This document shows positions 1-13,400 of a DNA stretch of 64,000 nt, in pieces (positions within the stretch are counted from its first letter, which is position 1; every line of letters starts with the position of its first letter). The stretch covers positions 12,963,001 to 13,027,000 of the forward strand of contig NC_071669.1 of the NCBI RefSeq assembly GCF_028554725.1. The letters run 5' to 3'. Both the position numbers and the translations under genes were made by a program. Source of the DNA: Zeugodacus cucurbitae. Its lineage: Eukaryota; Arthropoda; Insecta; Diptera; Tephritidae. Below the pieces are notes generated by a model. It saw only the letters and a program-made list of their open reading frames with translations, ran no database searches and had not been told where the DNA came from.

Positions 1-1162
1 TATCTTTATTTGATTATACCATTTGGAGTGATTTATGCCAGTTGTCTGTTCGATTCGTCACTTTTAACGTTCAACCATCTAACTTATGGGATATTAGCCG
101 CCTCAGCTACTTTACCGCTTGCTTTATTTGAACTTAGTTCTCTCTATTTACTTGTCATTATACCACTTTTTGTGTTTTATGCCAGTGGTTTGTTCGATTC
201 GACACTTTTCAAATTTGGAAAATCAAGTAAAGATAATTTCGTAACGCAGCCCGCAGAGAGGAGTAATAAGTACGATCAAGGACTCCAGCCATAAGCTTTA
301 TATTATTAACAGCGTTGCCACATATATTTTTCATATTTTTAATACAGTCAGTTTTTTGGTATTAACATGCAATATGTCGCTCTAATGTACAATATTATTC
401 CCTCCCATAAATAACTAAGTACGCGGCCGATTATTCTCGATGCAATAAAAAAGGCAAGGTAAGAACGAAAACTGAACGGTTTAGAATTACCTCAATGTTT
501 CATGATCGGACCTGACAATATGTCTTAAAACAATTGTCTTAACAAATTGCTTAACATTAATCAAGGAATGACAAATCGTTTGCAAATTAGAAAATGTCTT
601 CTGACTTTAGAAGTTTTATGGAGAACCTTACCTCGATATTTACCCATAGAACATTTTTTCATAAATTGCACAGCTTGGTGATGAAACTTCCTGCAAGTTT
701 AGTACAACATTTTTTTTGTGAAAAATATTTTGCAATTATTTGGATTTTTTTGGTCTTAGTTTACAACGATTCCTCTCTTTTAAAATTTTTGTTTAAAGAT
801 GATAATCCTAAATTAGTTTTATATTGATTTTGAACCCTTATAATCAAATATTGACTTCAAATTTGGTATGAGGCAAAATTTAGGGTTGGTTGCCACCAGT
901 AATTTGAAATGTTATTAAAAGTAAGGGATCTCCAATTTGTAGAGTCCCAGAGAAGTGTTCAACAATAACTGATATTTTATTATTACTAGTCATTACATAC
1001 AACAAGTCACCAGTCCAGCCAGCATTCTCAGTTAATTGATACTTGTTTTTAGCAAATTTATGACAACAATAAAAATGTCAACAAATTACCCACTAAAAAT
1101 ACCATTAAATTAATGTTTTCTCATCACACTTTTTTATTCTCTCCCTCTCATTTTTGTCACAG
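1..1162. other. Upstream intron sequence with an imperfect direct repeat
   Basis: No exon of the Ig/FN3 gene is recognised here. Bases 10-70 and 151-210 are an imperfect direct repeat about 141 bp apart (see the repeat entry). The rest is AT-rich unique-looking sequence leading to the pyrimidine tract and acceptor at 1162. Confidence 0.5.
8..212 (+). repeat. Imperfect ~141-bp direct repeat, open to the window edge
   Basis: 'atgccagttgtctgttcgat' near 36 recurs as 'atgccagtggtttgttcgat' near 178, with the flanking 'cattatacca'-like sequence also repeated. The frame reading through it stays open from base 1 to 291 and gives related peptides (FGVIYASCLFDSSLL and LFVFYASGLFDSTLF). It could be the edge of a minisatellite or of a decayed mobile-element ORF. 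I do not recognise the peptide. Confidence 0.5.
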
Positions 1163-1482
1163 GCACCGAGAGCATACCCGGTCCGGCTGAGGATGTGCAC
1201 GCTACTTCGGTAACAAATACCACAATTAGCTTGACTTGGCGACAACCCGGCTACGAAGCAAGTGCACCTACTGCAGCAACAACAACAGAGATTGACAGTG
1301 AAGTGGATGACAGCAGCAAGAAAACTACAGCTGCGGGCAACGCGAACAATGACATTGCCACTGATGGTGGCAGTGTTGCGTCGATATCATCCAACAGCGA
1401 TGATGATGATATCGATTTTATCGTGCAATATGGCAAAGTCAATAATATGACGCTCTATGAGACTGTGGCGAAACTGGAAAAT
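1163..1482 (+). CDS. Exon: N-terminal half of first FN3 domain, with long acidic insertion
   Basis: The acceptor 'tttttgtcacag' precedes base 1163 and the donor 'gtgagt' follows 1482. The frame enters in phase 1 (two leading bases) and leaves in phase 0. The product opens with the FN3 A/B-strand pattern (PGPAEDVHATSV, then ISLTWRQP) and resumes with the C strand (FIVQYGKV). Between them are about 55 residues rich in S, T, A and D, ending in a DDDDID run, where FN3 domains normally have about ten. The insertion is in frame, with no stops. The next coding exon is 7.5 kb away. Confidence 0.85.
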
Positions 1483-4400
1483 GTGAGTACCAAAAGCTAG
1501 ACATAAATATATATATTATGACATATACATTCACATGTAGTACATACGCATAGTATATGCCTTTTAAAATCTTCGTTGGTTTTCAATTCACTTTCGACTA
1601 GCAACTTCAATTGACTAAGTTCAGCCCACACTCTCACACATTCATAAATATTCACTCAGTTAATAGCATTGAGGCGCTTGCTCTTGAACTGTGGACTCTC
1701 GTATAACCATTTGCGGCAGCTGGTCTCGCACTAGATGTAAATTCGGTTGGTTTGCGTAAGACACAGTTATTAGCTTCTTTTTTTGCGTTTTTTGGTTCGT
1801 TTTTTTGTTTATTTTTGGCATACCATGCAAATTACTCAGCTTAGCCGGCAGTAGAAGCTCTCTCTAATTCTAAAGTGTGTACATTTACATTGTAGCATTT
1901 TGGCTTCGACTCTGGCTTTGGTTTTGTCCATGGAATTGGCTTTGGCTTCTCAAATAGATGGCTTCGATGGCTGCTAGTGACTGTTGCATGTCGCCGGCCG
2001 TGGTTGCTGCGCAGCAGTGCTGTCACATTTTGTAGCCATTTAATTTTGGTTATGTTTACTTTTCTTAATTGTGTTTGCTGCATTAAAAATCTGGGCTTTC
2101 CAATTGTCAGTGCTGGAATTGAAAAATTTTTGCATTTGAAAAAAGTTGCCTAATTAGGTTATTTGTATAGGCGGTAAAGAGTTGTGAGGGAGGGAAATAA
2201 TTCCATTTACGTTTTTCTACTTTTTGTTCTAGCTATGAAATTTAGAAGAACAAAGGCTACTTATAACACATAAGCCACTCTTTGGTAACTTTTGATTTCT
2301 CCTTTGCCCGCTCTCGGTAATCGGAAATATAATTCCGAGAGACTGTCTAGAAGAAGCTCTAGATCCAAAACTCTGTCGGCAGGCCACAAGTTCCTCCTAT
2401 CTATAATAGAGGCGATTGTGGGTTTCGAGAGCAGTATTAATGGCGAAGCCAAAATTATCATTTGTTAGTTCTAAACCGAATATAAATACCGGTCCGTTCT
2501 AGTGGGATCATACTTCTTACAAAAACGATCGGTAGAAAATTATTTCATTTAAGCGAGCTCCTTATTCGTATTGCCACTCAGAAGGGTATAGTGAAACGAA
2601 TACCGTTGCATTTCCAAGACATGCTTCGAAATGAAAAAAATACTTGCTTGTTTGAAGGTTCGAATTATATATCTCCCTAAAAATTTTGCTATTTCCATCT
2701 GTTTTAGTTCCTATAGTCTCTCCACAAATGCTGATTGAGCATTATTGATTGATTAAACTGCATATACGTCTTTTTTCTTGTAAGGAATGAGCTGTACTTC
2801 ATTAACTACAATACAATATAGTTTATCGATAGCCCAATAGGCTTCAATAAATGTTGTTATTATTGTCATGAATATCATTCTCTAGCTTTATTCTGAAATT
2901 TGCGGTTCAATTTTATCGTATTCAATGCCGTCAATGCCTATTTCTTTACTCTATCAATAAACTAGCAATAATATTAACATATAATGGAGATTTTGAACAG
3001 CTGCCGTCAGCGGGCTTTAACTAAAATGTTAACAGAATAAATATCCAACGACGAGGGTTGTGGGATAAGTCTATGATTTATTAAGTTAAACTTGACTAAG
3101 AACAGTAAATTAGAAGCAATTTTGAACAGGAAACTTCGATAATACACTGGGTGACAGATAAATTTGCATAACCCATCTTTACGAGTACGAGAACTTATAA
3201 ATCTCTTCAAAAGCATGTTGTTCTAGAAGATTACTTTTTTTCTCCCAAACCGGTCTTTTGGGCTTCGATGTAGACTTACATCTATCCAGAAGCTAAAAAT
3301 AATAATTGATGTCTGGTCCATTTTTGCAGACACTTCCATCCACTTCCATCCTTTTTCTGTGACTCACACCAGTGAAACCGCACGTTCTTAACTATTGGTG
3401 TATTGTGGGGTATCACTCCCTCATCGGCCTCTTCAAAATGTAAGTTCCCAAATAGTTTAGACTATGCTACGGAGTTGACAGTGCTGGTTTATATATCAAA
3501 CCGGATTCGTTCTGGTAATATAGAACCGACTATCTGTGTTTTCAAAACTCATCTAAATTATTATTACCGTTTGTTATGCATATATTCCATAGTAATCATC
3601 AAAAAGGACACGTCTTTGGCTGTTTCTTTGTATACTTCTACTGTCCTCTGAATGATACAAGCGCAATCCATTCGAGGCGTACATCGTTTGCTTAGTCTAT
3701 TTATGTTCAATTATTAATGATAGACATTCAATTAATTTTACATTTTTCCATTCTTTTTAGTAATTGATCTCTGTAAACACAAGATCTTTCAGACTGAGTC
3801 TTTGAAACCTTAGTCTCTTAAAGCCAAAATTACTTTTACTATAAATCAAGAACTGTATGAGCAATCAAACAATCATCGTAAGTGGAAGACAAACCGCGCG
3901 TAAAACCGCAACTCTTCTCTGCACGCTCCACAAAAAATATATGCTCGTAGATAAATACTGACTTATTGCAGTTGTTATTTTGGAACTTATTACTGCCTTT
4001 GTTTGTTGCTGTTATTATTACTGCTGCTGCTGTTATGTTTTAACTAACACTCCCCCCGCTATTGCTACAATATTTATATTATTTCCATAATAGTTTACTT
4101 ATACATGTATTGGTTTCATTGGTTGGAACAAATACACACATTTCGCTCTTACCTTTGCTATTGAATACGGAAACGGCATTATCTGCTCAACTATGTGCGG
4201 GTGTTTTTGTATTTTACGCGCCATTCCACGCGCTTACGAGTATGCTGCGGAGAAGCGCTATTAATAGCTTTTCTATTGAGGTTGGTAATGATGGCGACGG
4301 CGGTGGTTCGCTATTGACACAAGTGTTGTTAAATTGCTTGTGTAGTGGTGTTGTTGTTGCTTGTATAAAGTGTCTTCAAATTATAAACGAGAACATTATA

Positions 4401-7400
4401 TATTTCACATTTTGAACATTTTCAAGAGGTATGTTCAAAAACTAACAGGAATTCTAAGATTAAAAGACAATGTCCAGCCTCCGTATTCGCCAGACATGAC
4501 TCCGTGTGACTTTTTCCTATTTTAAAAAATATAGAGAACCTTAAAGAGTAGTCGTTTTACTAGCATATGAGAAATCGCGGAAAGAGCTAAAGGCTCTCCA
4601 AAAATCGAGTTTGAGAAGTGTTTCGACATCGCTGGCATAAGTGCATAGTATCTAATGAGGACTGTATTGTAGGCGACAATATTGTTGAAGTTTAAAAAAA
4701 AAAAATCGTTATTTTTTAACACACCTCGTAGCCTCATATATACATATTAAAGCCATATGTCAGTAAGCTAAAACTCTTTGTTATTAACAGCGTAACGCAT
4801 AACTCTTCCGCAGCTTTGTATTTATATATATCCCAGTCATTAGTAGAGCTTTCAGCTGTTAATTCATTGGTGCTTTGTCAATGAAAATACACGCTGGACT
4901 CTTTTTCACAATCACCATGCAGTGAAATGAGTTTACAAATTTTCGGCACAACACAATAAATTTGCGTTAAATCGTAAAGGTCTATAACGCGGACACAGGG
5001 ATTTGTGTAAATATGTATTTATGTGTAAAAGGGACTATCAAAATAAAAAATTCGTGACAAAAACGACTATGAAAATAATTGGTGAGATTCATGTGATGGC
5101 GCTATTTATGTGCATATATTAAAAGAAAATGAACACGCTTAGTTGTGTATTAGGGTGGGTCAGTATTTTTTTTAAGGAAAAAATTTACACTATTTAGATG
5201 AAAGAAAGAATAATTAGAAAAAATATGTATTTATTTATAAAAGTATTTATTCACAAAAAGCTCCTACTGTATTTGACCTTCTAAGCCTTCTACAATTATT
5301 GAAGTGAAATTTTTTGTTGAATTATGAAAAGAAAATTCAAAACGATTTCGGTTTCATAAGTTGCACTTTAAAATTAACAATAAATTCCTCTCAAAATTTT
5401 CCAAACCGAAAATGCTCCACCGTAATGTAAAAACTTAGCTAAATAACGTTGTTTACATGCCATTGATTGAAGTTGTTGTATATTTCCCCCATCACGCAGT
5501 GATATGTGCTATTTGTTTTGGAGATTTCTCCACAAACAACAGCTTAATCACATGTAGAAAACAACATGCAGAGGCAAATAAATATTATACGTAACCTCCT
5601 CTAAAATAATTTGAGCCAAATAAGCCCTAACGAAGCACACATCTAGGGTCACAAAAAAGCTAACTGAGTGTAGTCAGAATATTATTTATGTATTTATATT
5701 GTTGATATAGTAGATTGTGTATGCATTTTGTTGTTGTTTTTATTGCCTTGTTTTATATACGGATGTACCTTTACGCACTCCTCTCAGTCCATGCCCTACA
5801 TTTTCGAGACATGTAATCTTTTTCCTTATTCCCGCTCACAATTCAGCCGCATGCTCTTGGAACAAACAAACATAGTAGTTTCGCACATACAAACAAAAAT
5901 AAATTAATAATTATAAAATTGTGGAAATAGTGACATTCATAACGACATTTAAATTGTGCTCGTGAAATATTTCTAAGTTGTATAAATTGTTGAAAATAGA
6001 GTTGGACAAAAGCAGGCGAATGTAAGTCGAGATCCTTTATATTTGGGTAACTAATCAGCCTTTAAATATATGTAGTTTTCTGCAATAAAAGACTTTCGCA
6101 AATGCAATTAAGTTCCCAATGCTTCTAACAGCCAATTTTATGCATTAACCGCTAATGATGCATGGAATTATGTATAAACGTACCGGTGTTGATGCCCCTG
6201 CTACTAACGGTACATACCTTAATGCTTATGCGAATACACAAAACAGGCGGACGAAACAGATATTGTATATATATATCTATGTACATATGCTCGATTGTAA
6301 ATTGCATGCGCGCCTCTCAACAACTACTCGATAAATTTTTAATTTATTTATTTTAACGCACAAATATTTGCATTTCATATTTTCTGGTGTTTACATATAT
6401 GCGTCTCTGTGTGTATTATTTACCTAAGTGCTTACTTGGATTTAGCATAATTTTACGGCACTTATGTGAATCAATGTGAAAACTAATTATAACGTAACGT
6501 ATTATATATCTTCCATTGAACACCTTTTTTAATCTAATATTAAATTTAGATGGCTTAGAACTTGTACGCAGATTTAGTTATAGAATAAAAGTTATTTAAT
6601 ACCATAAGCTTTGCTAGATCTTTTGTTGCTCAGTTCCATTTACATACATATATTAACGAAACGGATTTTAATGAGTTAAATTTACTTGAGGAAGATAATC
6701 GTGTCCAATTTCGTTGTTTGATTCTCCCAATCTCTCTCTCATTTGCTTGTCTCTATATTTTACTCTCGGTCTTTCTATCTGCTAAGCTCGCTCACTCTCT
6801 CCCTCTCTTTCTCTGTCATTCCACGTTAACTGTCGAAATCGATTTTAAAGAGCCAAAAATACAACGTGAACATCAAACATTAGTGATTTTCAACTGTTGA
6901 TATTTGGTTATATTCGGATTCGGATATTTCTTCTACCTTCGCTGATCAGAATACTTTTTCAGAATGTTTATGTTGAACAGAAATGAATGTCGGAGATTGT
7001 GAGTTCTACCATAAAGCGGGTCTTGACATAAAAAGGATAAACAAATGGACCTTGATAAGTTACATGAATTATTGGAATTTAGGTATCAAACTAAAGAGGT
7101 TCAAAAAGACTAAAAGCCGAAGTTCTGAAAAAGGGTTGCCACTTCTTTAAAAAAATCTCAATTCAACTAAAATTAACTAAAGTTTTCTGTCATATATATT
7201 TGCAGGATTGCCATATCTTTAAAAATTTTATTAATAAATATTATTAAATGGTCAACCAAGCTGGTTTAAAAATTGTCTGTCGCAGATATTTTATCACAAA
7301 GTTGCCAGCTTTTTCATTTAAATTCTAATAAATTCAATAATAAATGAATTTACATCAAAAGAAAGTCTATTGAGAAACATTCAATATTCAAATAAATAAT

Positions 7401-10400
7401 TTCAGTAGTTTTCTTTATATCTTCATATCGAAATAAGTTGTTAAATAAATTTATCAACTACAATAAATGTAGGGTACCCAACTAACTGTTCGGGTCTTAA
7501 TCGGCTAACCGCCGACTAATATCTACTTTTAGTACTCATTAAACGCTTGCTAACGCTATCAACCATCAGCTAAACGATGAAACATCACATACATACATAC
7601 ATACTAACAACAAACTATACATAGCGCTGTTTAAGACGTTTACATTAAAGCATGTGTTATCACAAAGCGCGACGCCCATTGAATTGGGCACAGTTGTGCA
7701 TTGCCATTGACTTAGATACGAATTTGCGGAACGTTATGGCATGCTGCTATAGCCGAATGCGCATGCGCGGCACATTAAAAGCAAACTAGCGCATACACAC
7801 ATGCAAGAACACATTAAATATGCGCTTTGTCTGCATTTAAGTGCCGCAACTTGGCAAAATTATTATTTTTATTGCTTTCGACGCTTATTTGGTGCACGCT
7901 GCACTGCGCGTACTCGTTTATTTGTGCCATATGTTGTCGCGCTGCTGCTGCTGTCATTAAGCGTGAAAATATTAACACACAACAGCAACAAAAAAAAAAA
8001 CAACATGAAGAAACGGTTGTGTGACTGAGGCAGTCACAATAACTAGTTGTTGAAATGTGCAACCTTGCCAGAGAGTCAATTTGCCCCCGCCGCTTGTTGC
8101 TACCGCAGCTAATGTCTGTCAACCGCTTTTAAACGTTAAGCACGTTCAGTGTTAAGTGTTGTTGTTTTGTAGGTATTTGTTCGCGTATTTCTTGAGTAAA
8201 TACAAAGCAATAAAAATAATTATGTAACTCTCTTCATATAGACATGGATTTATGCTATGGTATACGAATATTATATTTTTAGATTAGATTCGATTTTGTG
8301 CGCTCTTCTCTCCCAAGAGATGTGGTGTTGTTGGTTATAGAAGGAAGGGAAGGTCTTACTTCAAAAAGGCCGTCGACTCACCCTTTACACTGTTTTTGTT
8401 TTGTATCTAATAGTAGAACACACACGCTGCGTGCCAATTCCGACAATTTGCCATTCTTCAGACAATTAAATGCTTCAAAATAATTGTTTCCACCAGCCAT
8501 GGCATTGCTGCCAAATACCGAAGACTAAAAATCGCGCACGCTGAAACTCCAAATGAAACAACAAAAACACATTTTTCGCGCGCTTTAGTCAAAAATTGAA
8601 AATCAATCATAAACTGGAATTCGTGCTATTGCGGCAACACCAAATTTCACACACACGCATACATACATACAAACATACCTAAATACACTGAGAAAACAAT
8701 ACAATTTTTAAAATTTCAATTCCAATTTCAAATTTTCAATTGCATGCATTAATCGATTGATGTCGAACTGATTGGCTGTGGCCGCTACTGTTGCTTCGCT
8801 ACTAATGGAAAATATGGCGCTGCTGACCGCCAACTATGGAACCATGGAACCGCCGACCAAAAACCGCCCATCCACCGAAATGTACCAACAATGCGACGCA
8901 CCAAACGTCCAACTACAAATACAATGCCTAACTATCTAACCCATACTTGTACGCTTGGTTGTTCTGCACTCTCTCCCAATTTGGATTTGCTGCATACAGG
9001 AATTGACCACAAACGAGACCAGCATTGCGCTGACGAATTTGGAGCCGCACGCATTGTATCGCATCATGGTGGTGACGCGCGGACGCTATGGTACAGCGCT
9101 TCCATCTTCAATGTTGCTGATCAATACCACCGAGGATGAGAATGGTGAGTGTGGTTTAAATAGCATGCATATGTGTAGATATTTATATGTTTATAGAAAC
9201 TAAAATGAAAATATTGCTAAAAACTATGCATATTCACACATTTTGGTACATGCCCTGTAGGAATAATTAAACTAGATTTTATAACTAGTGCGAATTTCAA
9301 GAGTTTAAGACCAAAACCATTATTACTTATATTTTGTATTAGATTTTATTTGTAATGCACGATACTAGTCTAAATTTATAAGGAAATTATTATTTTTCTT
9401 GAAAATGTTGCTCTTAGTTAATAAGAATATAGGAAAATCACCCTCAATTGGATTATAGATCTTCTAATCCAATTAACCGCAGATTCACTTGGACTATCAC
9501 CAATAGATTTAAAACTCTCATATTATATCTTCATCCCTACCATCGACAACTTCCACAATAAATTTCATTTCCTGAGATATTATTAATAGAAGGCCCTTTT
9601 CATCGTATCGTAAAAGCGCTCAAAAGATTTGATATCTACTATATATACAGAAGATATATATTAATATCAAAATAGTTCAACAAAAGAGAGAGAGATGGGG
9701 AAGAGGCATACAAATAAAGATACTGAGGGAGCAAAAAAGAGAAAAAGTGAAGTAGTCGAAACGATTGAGTATAACTGCCTATAATAGATCAAAGAGCTTA
9801 ATCCTATAATGGAAAGATTTTCGGATTATTTATTATTCATATGATTTTCCGAGATTTTTTTGCATAATTAACACACTCGATCATATTTTTCTACCCATAT
9901 ATCTGTGCCTATACACAATTTTCTGCCTTAAAATGTAAATGTAAATCAATTGAAAAACTCTTCGACGCTGCAAAATCGGTTTACTGTATGAATTTATTTT
10001 CTAAAACATCAAACTGAGCTTAAATCTTTAGGGTAATAGAAAAATAGTCATAAACTAGTCACTTACGAACTACTCCACTACAACTAGGCCTTTTGGGACT
10101 ACTTCTGTTGAAAAAAAATAATAACTTTTTTACGCAAAAATTTCCTACAGGGTATCTATTTCATACACACACGTAAATAGTTATGCAGACACACTTTAAC
10201 CAATATGCGCGAGTATTAGCCGACCAAATGCGGTTTGGAATATGACATTGGTTGGCTCATTGTGCTCGTTTTTTCGCTTATATATTTTTGGAAATCGCTA
10301 ATCTCAGATTCGCTAGCTTTGCTATTTTCAACTATATATGGTCTCGCTGATTGACAAAATACATATATTTTCTCATTTCATTTATAGCCACGATCAAGAA

Positions 10401-13400
10401 TGATACCTATGGTGCACCATCGCCGCCGCATTCGCTGTCGATTACATCACACAGCGCGACTTGGATGCAATTGACTTGGCAACCACCAGAATATTCGCAT
10501 CCGCATGAGAAGATTACATACAGGTGAGTGGAAATGAATGGGTGAATGACAGGATGAAAGTATAAAAATGAGAGGGGATTTAATGGGAAGCAATCCGTGC
10601 GTCGCAAAATATTATTATGGAATAGAAAACCAAGCGGACAGGTGAATAATTAATTATGTTAATGGAATAAGTGATGGAAAACTGATTTTGGATTAAAAAT
10701 AATATTCAAATAGTTCTCATAATATATTTAATAGCTCAAACTACCCGGATAAGCTTTTGCGTTATCCGCAGAATGTTTTTTTTTATGTTTTTCCATCTGT
10801 TTGAAATCTTTTTTAAACGGATCCTAATGAAAGCACCCATGATATTTGACTCCAGTGTTAGAACACTTACATTGAACAGTTCTCTTCGAGTTTAGGACTC
10901 GACCTGGTCACACATGAATATTATTATATCATGATTTTTCCTTTCCTCCTCCTGCCTTAGAGTCTACCACAAACCCATGAAATCGGAGAGATTCAACAAA
11001 ATCGAAACTAAAGTGGCATGGCTTCGCATGAGCAATCTGAAACCCAGCTCACAACACATACTTTACGTCGAAGCAATTGGTGAGCATGCGACATCTCTTC
11101 CCTCCGAGACGCTAGTGGCATGGACTGATCCAGCGTTGCCGGCATTTGTTGATGTAAGTGAGGAATCTCCATAGCGCCAAAGGCTGTCCATAAATCAACC
11201 TATAAAATAATTTATGTAATCCACAGCCGCCCACAGTACATCCCGCAGACAATATACCCGAAGGCGGATCGATGACTATACTCTGCTTAGCTTTGGGTAA
11301 TCCGGCACCTACCATTTCACTGTACGTCGGTGGACATTTGGTGCGTCAGGACACGTCAAGACACATGGTTACCGTTATACATAATGTCACTGCGGACATG
11401 GAGCATATTTCCTGCTATGCAGACAATGGTTATGGTGTGCCTATGCAGGCCACAAGAAGAGTAAATATTTGCTGTGAGTATCAAGAGGCTTGAGAGGAAG
11501 TTCATGAGATCGTTCCAGGAATAACACTAATATCTACACTGTTCAATTCTTTCTTCTTTTACAGATGCACCAAAAATTGCCGCCGCCGGCATCACCGTCG
11601 CCTCTCTTGGCGATGAGGTCGAGCTGCGTTGCACAGTCGATGCGAAACCGACACCAAAGACCATTTTCTGGCGTGATCATGATGGCCGCGTGCCAGTTAT
11701 ACAGGGTGGTCACTTTGATATCTCCACCAAGATGAATGAATCGCATACAAATCTCTACACAATGTCGCTGCGCATCAATAAAATGTTGGCGACGGATGTG
11801 GGTGATTACTTCTGTCATGCGGAAAATGCGTTCGGTTCTGCGACGTCGGCGGTTTCGGTGCGTATACGCACGACACCCGCGCTGGGACGCAATGTCTCCG
11901 AGTGTTGTCGTCAAATGAATGTATCGATGGCCTGTCGAGCCGCTTGCAGTTATTACGTCGACATCGAAGCGATCGCCGATAAGCCCGAGTGTATTGTGGA
12001 CTTTGATAAGCTGATGAAATGTGCGGCGGATGGTTCGGACCATCGTAGCTGTTGTGCGGATGCGAATGTGCCGAGAAAGTGTTTGAATTGGTGTCGCGGT
12101 GATGCGGTGCGTTCGAAGGAGATCTGCAGTTTGCAGTATTCACGTACAATTGTGGGTTGCTTTGAGATGAATAGGGATAAATTGCCGGGACCACCGGAGA
12201 ATATTGCTGTCAGCGTTGTTTCGGACAATGAAGTGATGATTAGGTAAGTAAACTGAAGGATGGGGAATTTAGTATAATCCGAGACAATGTCGGAAGATAT
12301 TTAGTGTTAGGGTTAGGGATGAAGTTTGAGGTGATACGGTACTGAGTTCCGGTTTCATTCCGGTTCCTGTCATCTTTGAGCCTCAAACGGTTTAACCGAA
12401 ATTGATTTCAATAATATGTTCCACTATTCCTTCTTAAATTTCGCAGATGGGATCCGCCACAAAAGAACCCCAACGTTGTCGAAGGTTATCGGATATTTTA
12501 CCACGAAGCAGCCATACTTGCAGGCGACTCGAGTGAGTCCAGTGGTGATGGCATGACCTACAATGCAACAACGCTGCAAAATAACACCGAAATCAGACGC
12601 ATTGATGTGAAGGACACCACGGTGAATATAAATGGGCTGAAGAAGGACGTGCTCTATGAGCTCGTGGTGAAAGCTGGCAATTCATTTGGTGAGTTTGCTA
12701 ACCATTATTAAATAAAATAAATTATATTTTAAATGAGTCTATCATATATAGAGTGTCAAACAAACAACAACAAAAATTTCAATAAATTACCGCATTAAAT
12801 TTGACTTTCAGGCGCCAGCATTCTCACTGACCCCATTAAATTCACGCTCGGCGATCATCATGTCACCTCAGCGACAACATATTCGAATGCTGTCGGCACG
12901 GTCAGTGGCATTGTGGCCAGCATTTTGGCTGTGCTATTAGCTGCTGCGGCCATTGTATTTTATCGCCGTCATCGTGCACGTAACGGTAAGGCTGTTAATG
13001 GTGTGGCATTTGAGAATCCAACATATACACGCGGACTGGAGCAAGTTCAGGTGAGTGGGGGCGCAGGGGGTGGTCAAGGCTTATACTATATATGTTTGTA
13101 GTTGTATGTTTGATGTATTAGATATTTTATTGGAGGTTGTTTGTAGCTGAGTGTGTGTTGGTATTGAATGTGGATAATTGTTTGAGGTTATGTTGGGTAA
13201 TGGTGAAGCGATTATGGCATATAAGCAAGTTAATGGTGGGGAAAAGCAAATGTGTTTGGAAATAAATTTGGAAGTGTGTTTAAAATAAATTATGATAAAA
13301 TACAATGACTTTCGGATAATTGATGAGTGTAAAATAAAAACTTAAACAATAGAAAAAAATTTATATCTGAAAAGTGATAATAGCATTCAATGGCTGCTTA

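Noticed and set aside
11543..12194. Long minus-strand frames (166, 139 and 91 codons) over the Ig/DB exon
   Set aside because: They are shadows of the strongly supported + strand exon 11565-12243.
12307..12318. 'ttagggttaggg', similar to a vertebrate-type telomere repeat
   Set aside because: Only two units inside a short intron; chance occurrence, and flies do not use this telomere repeat.
13051..13101. Read-through tail VSGGAGGGQGLYYICL after the transmembrane exon
   Set aside because: A canonical GTGAGT donor sits at the junction and a well-formed terminal exon exists at 17265; read-through remains only a possible minor isoform.
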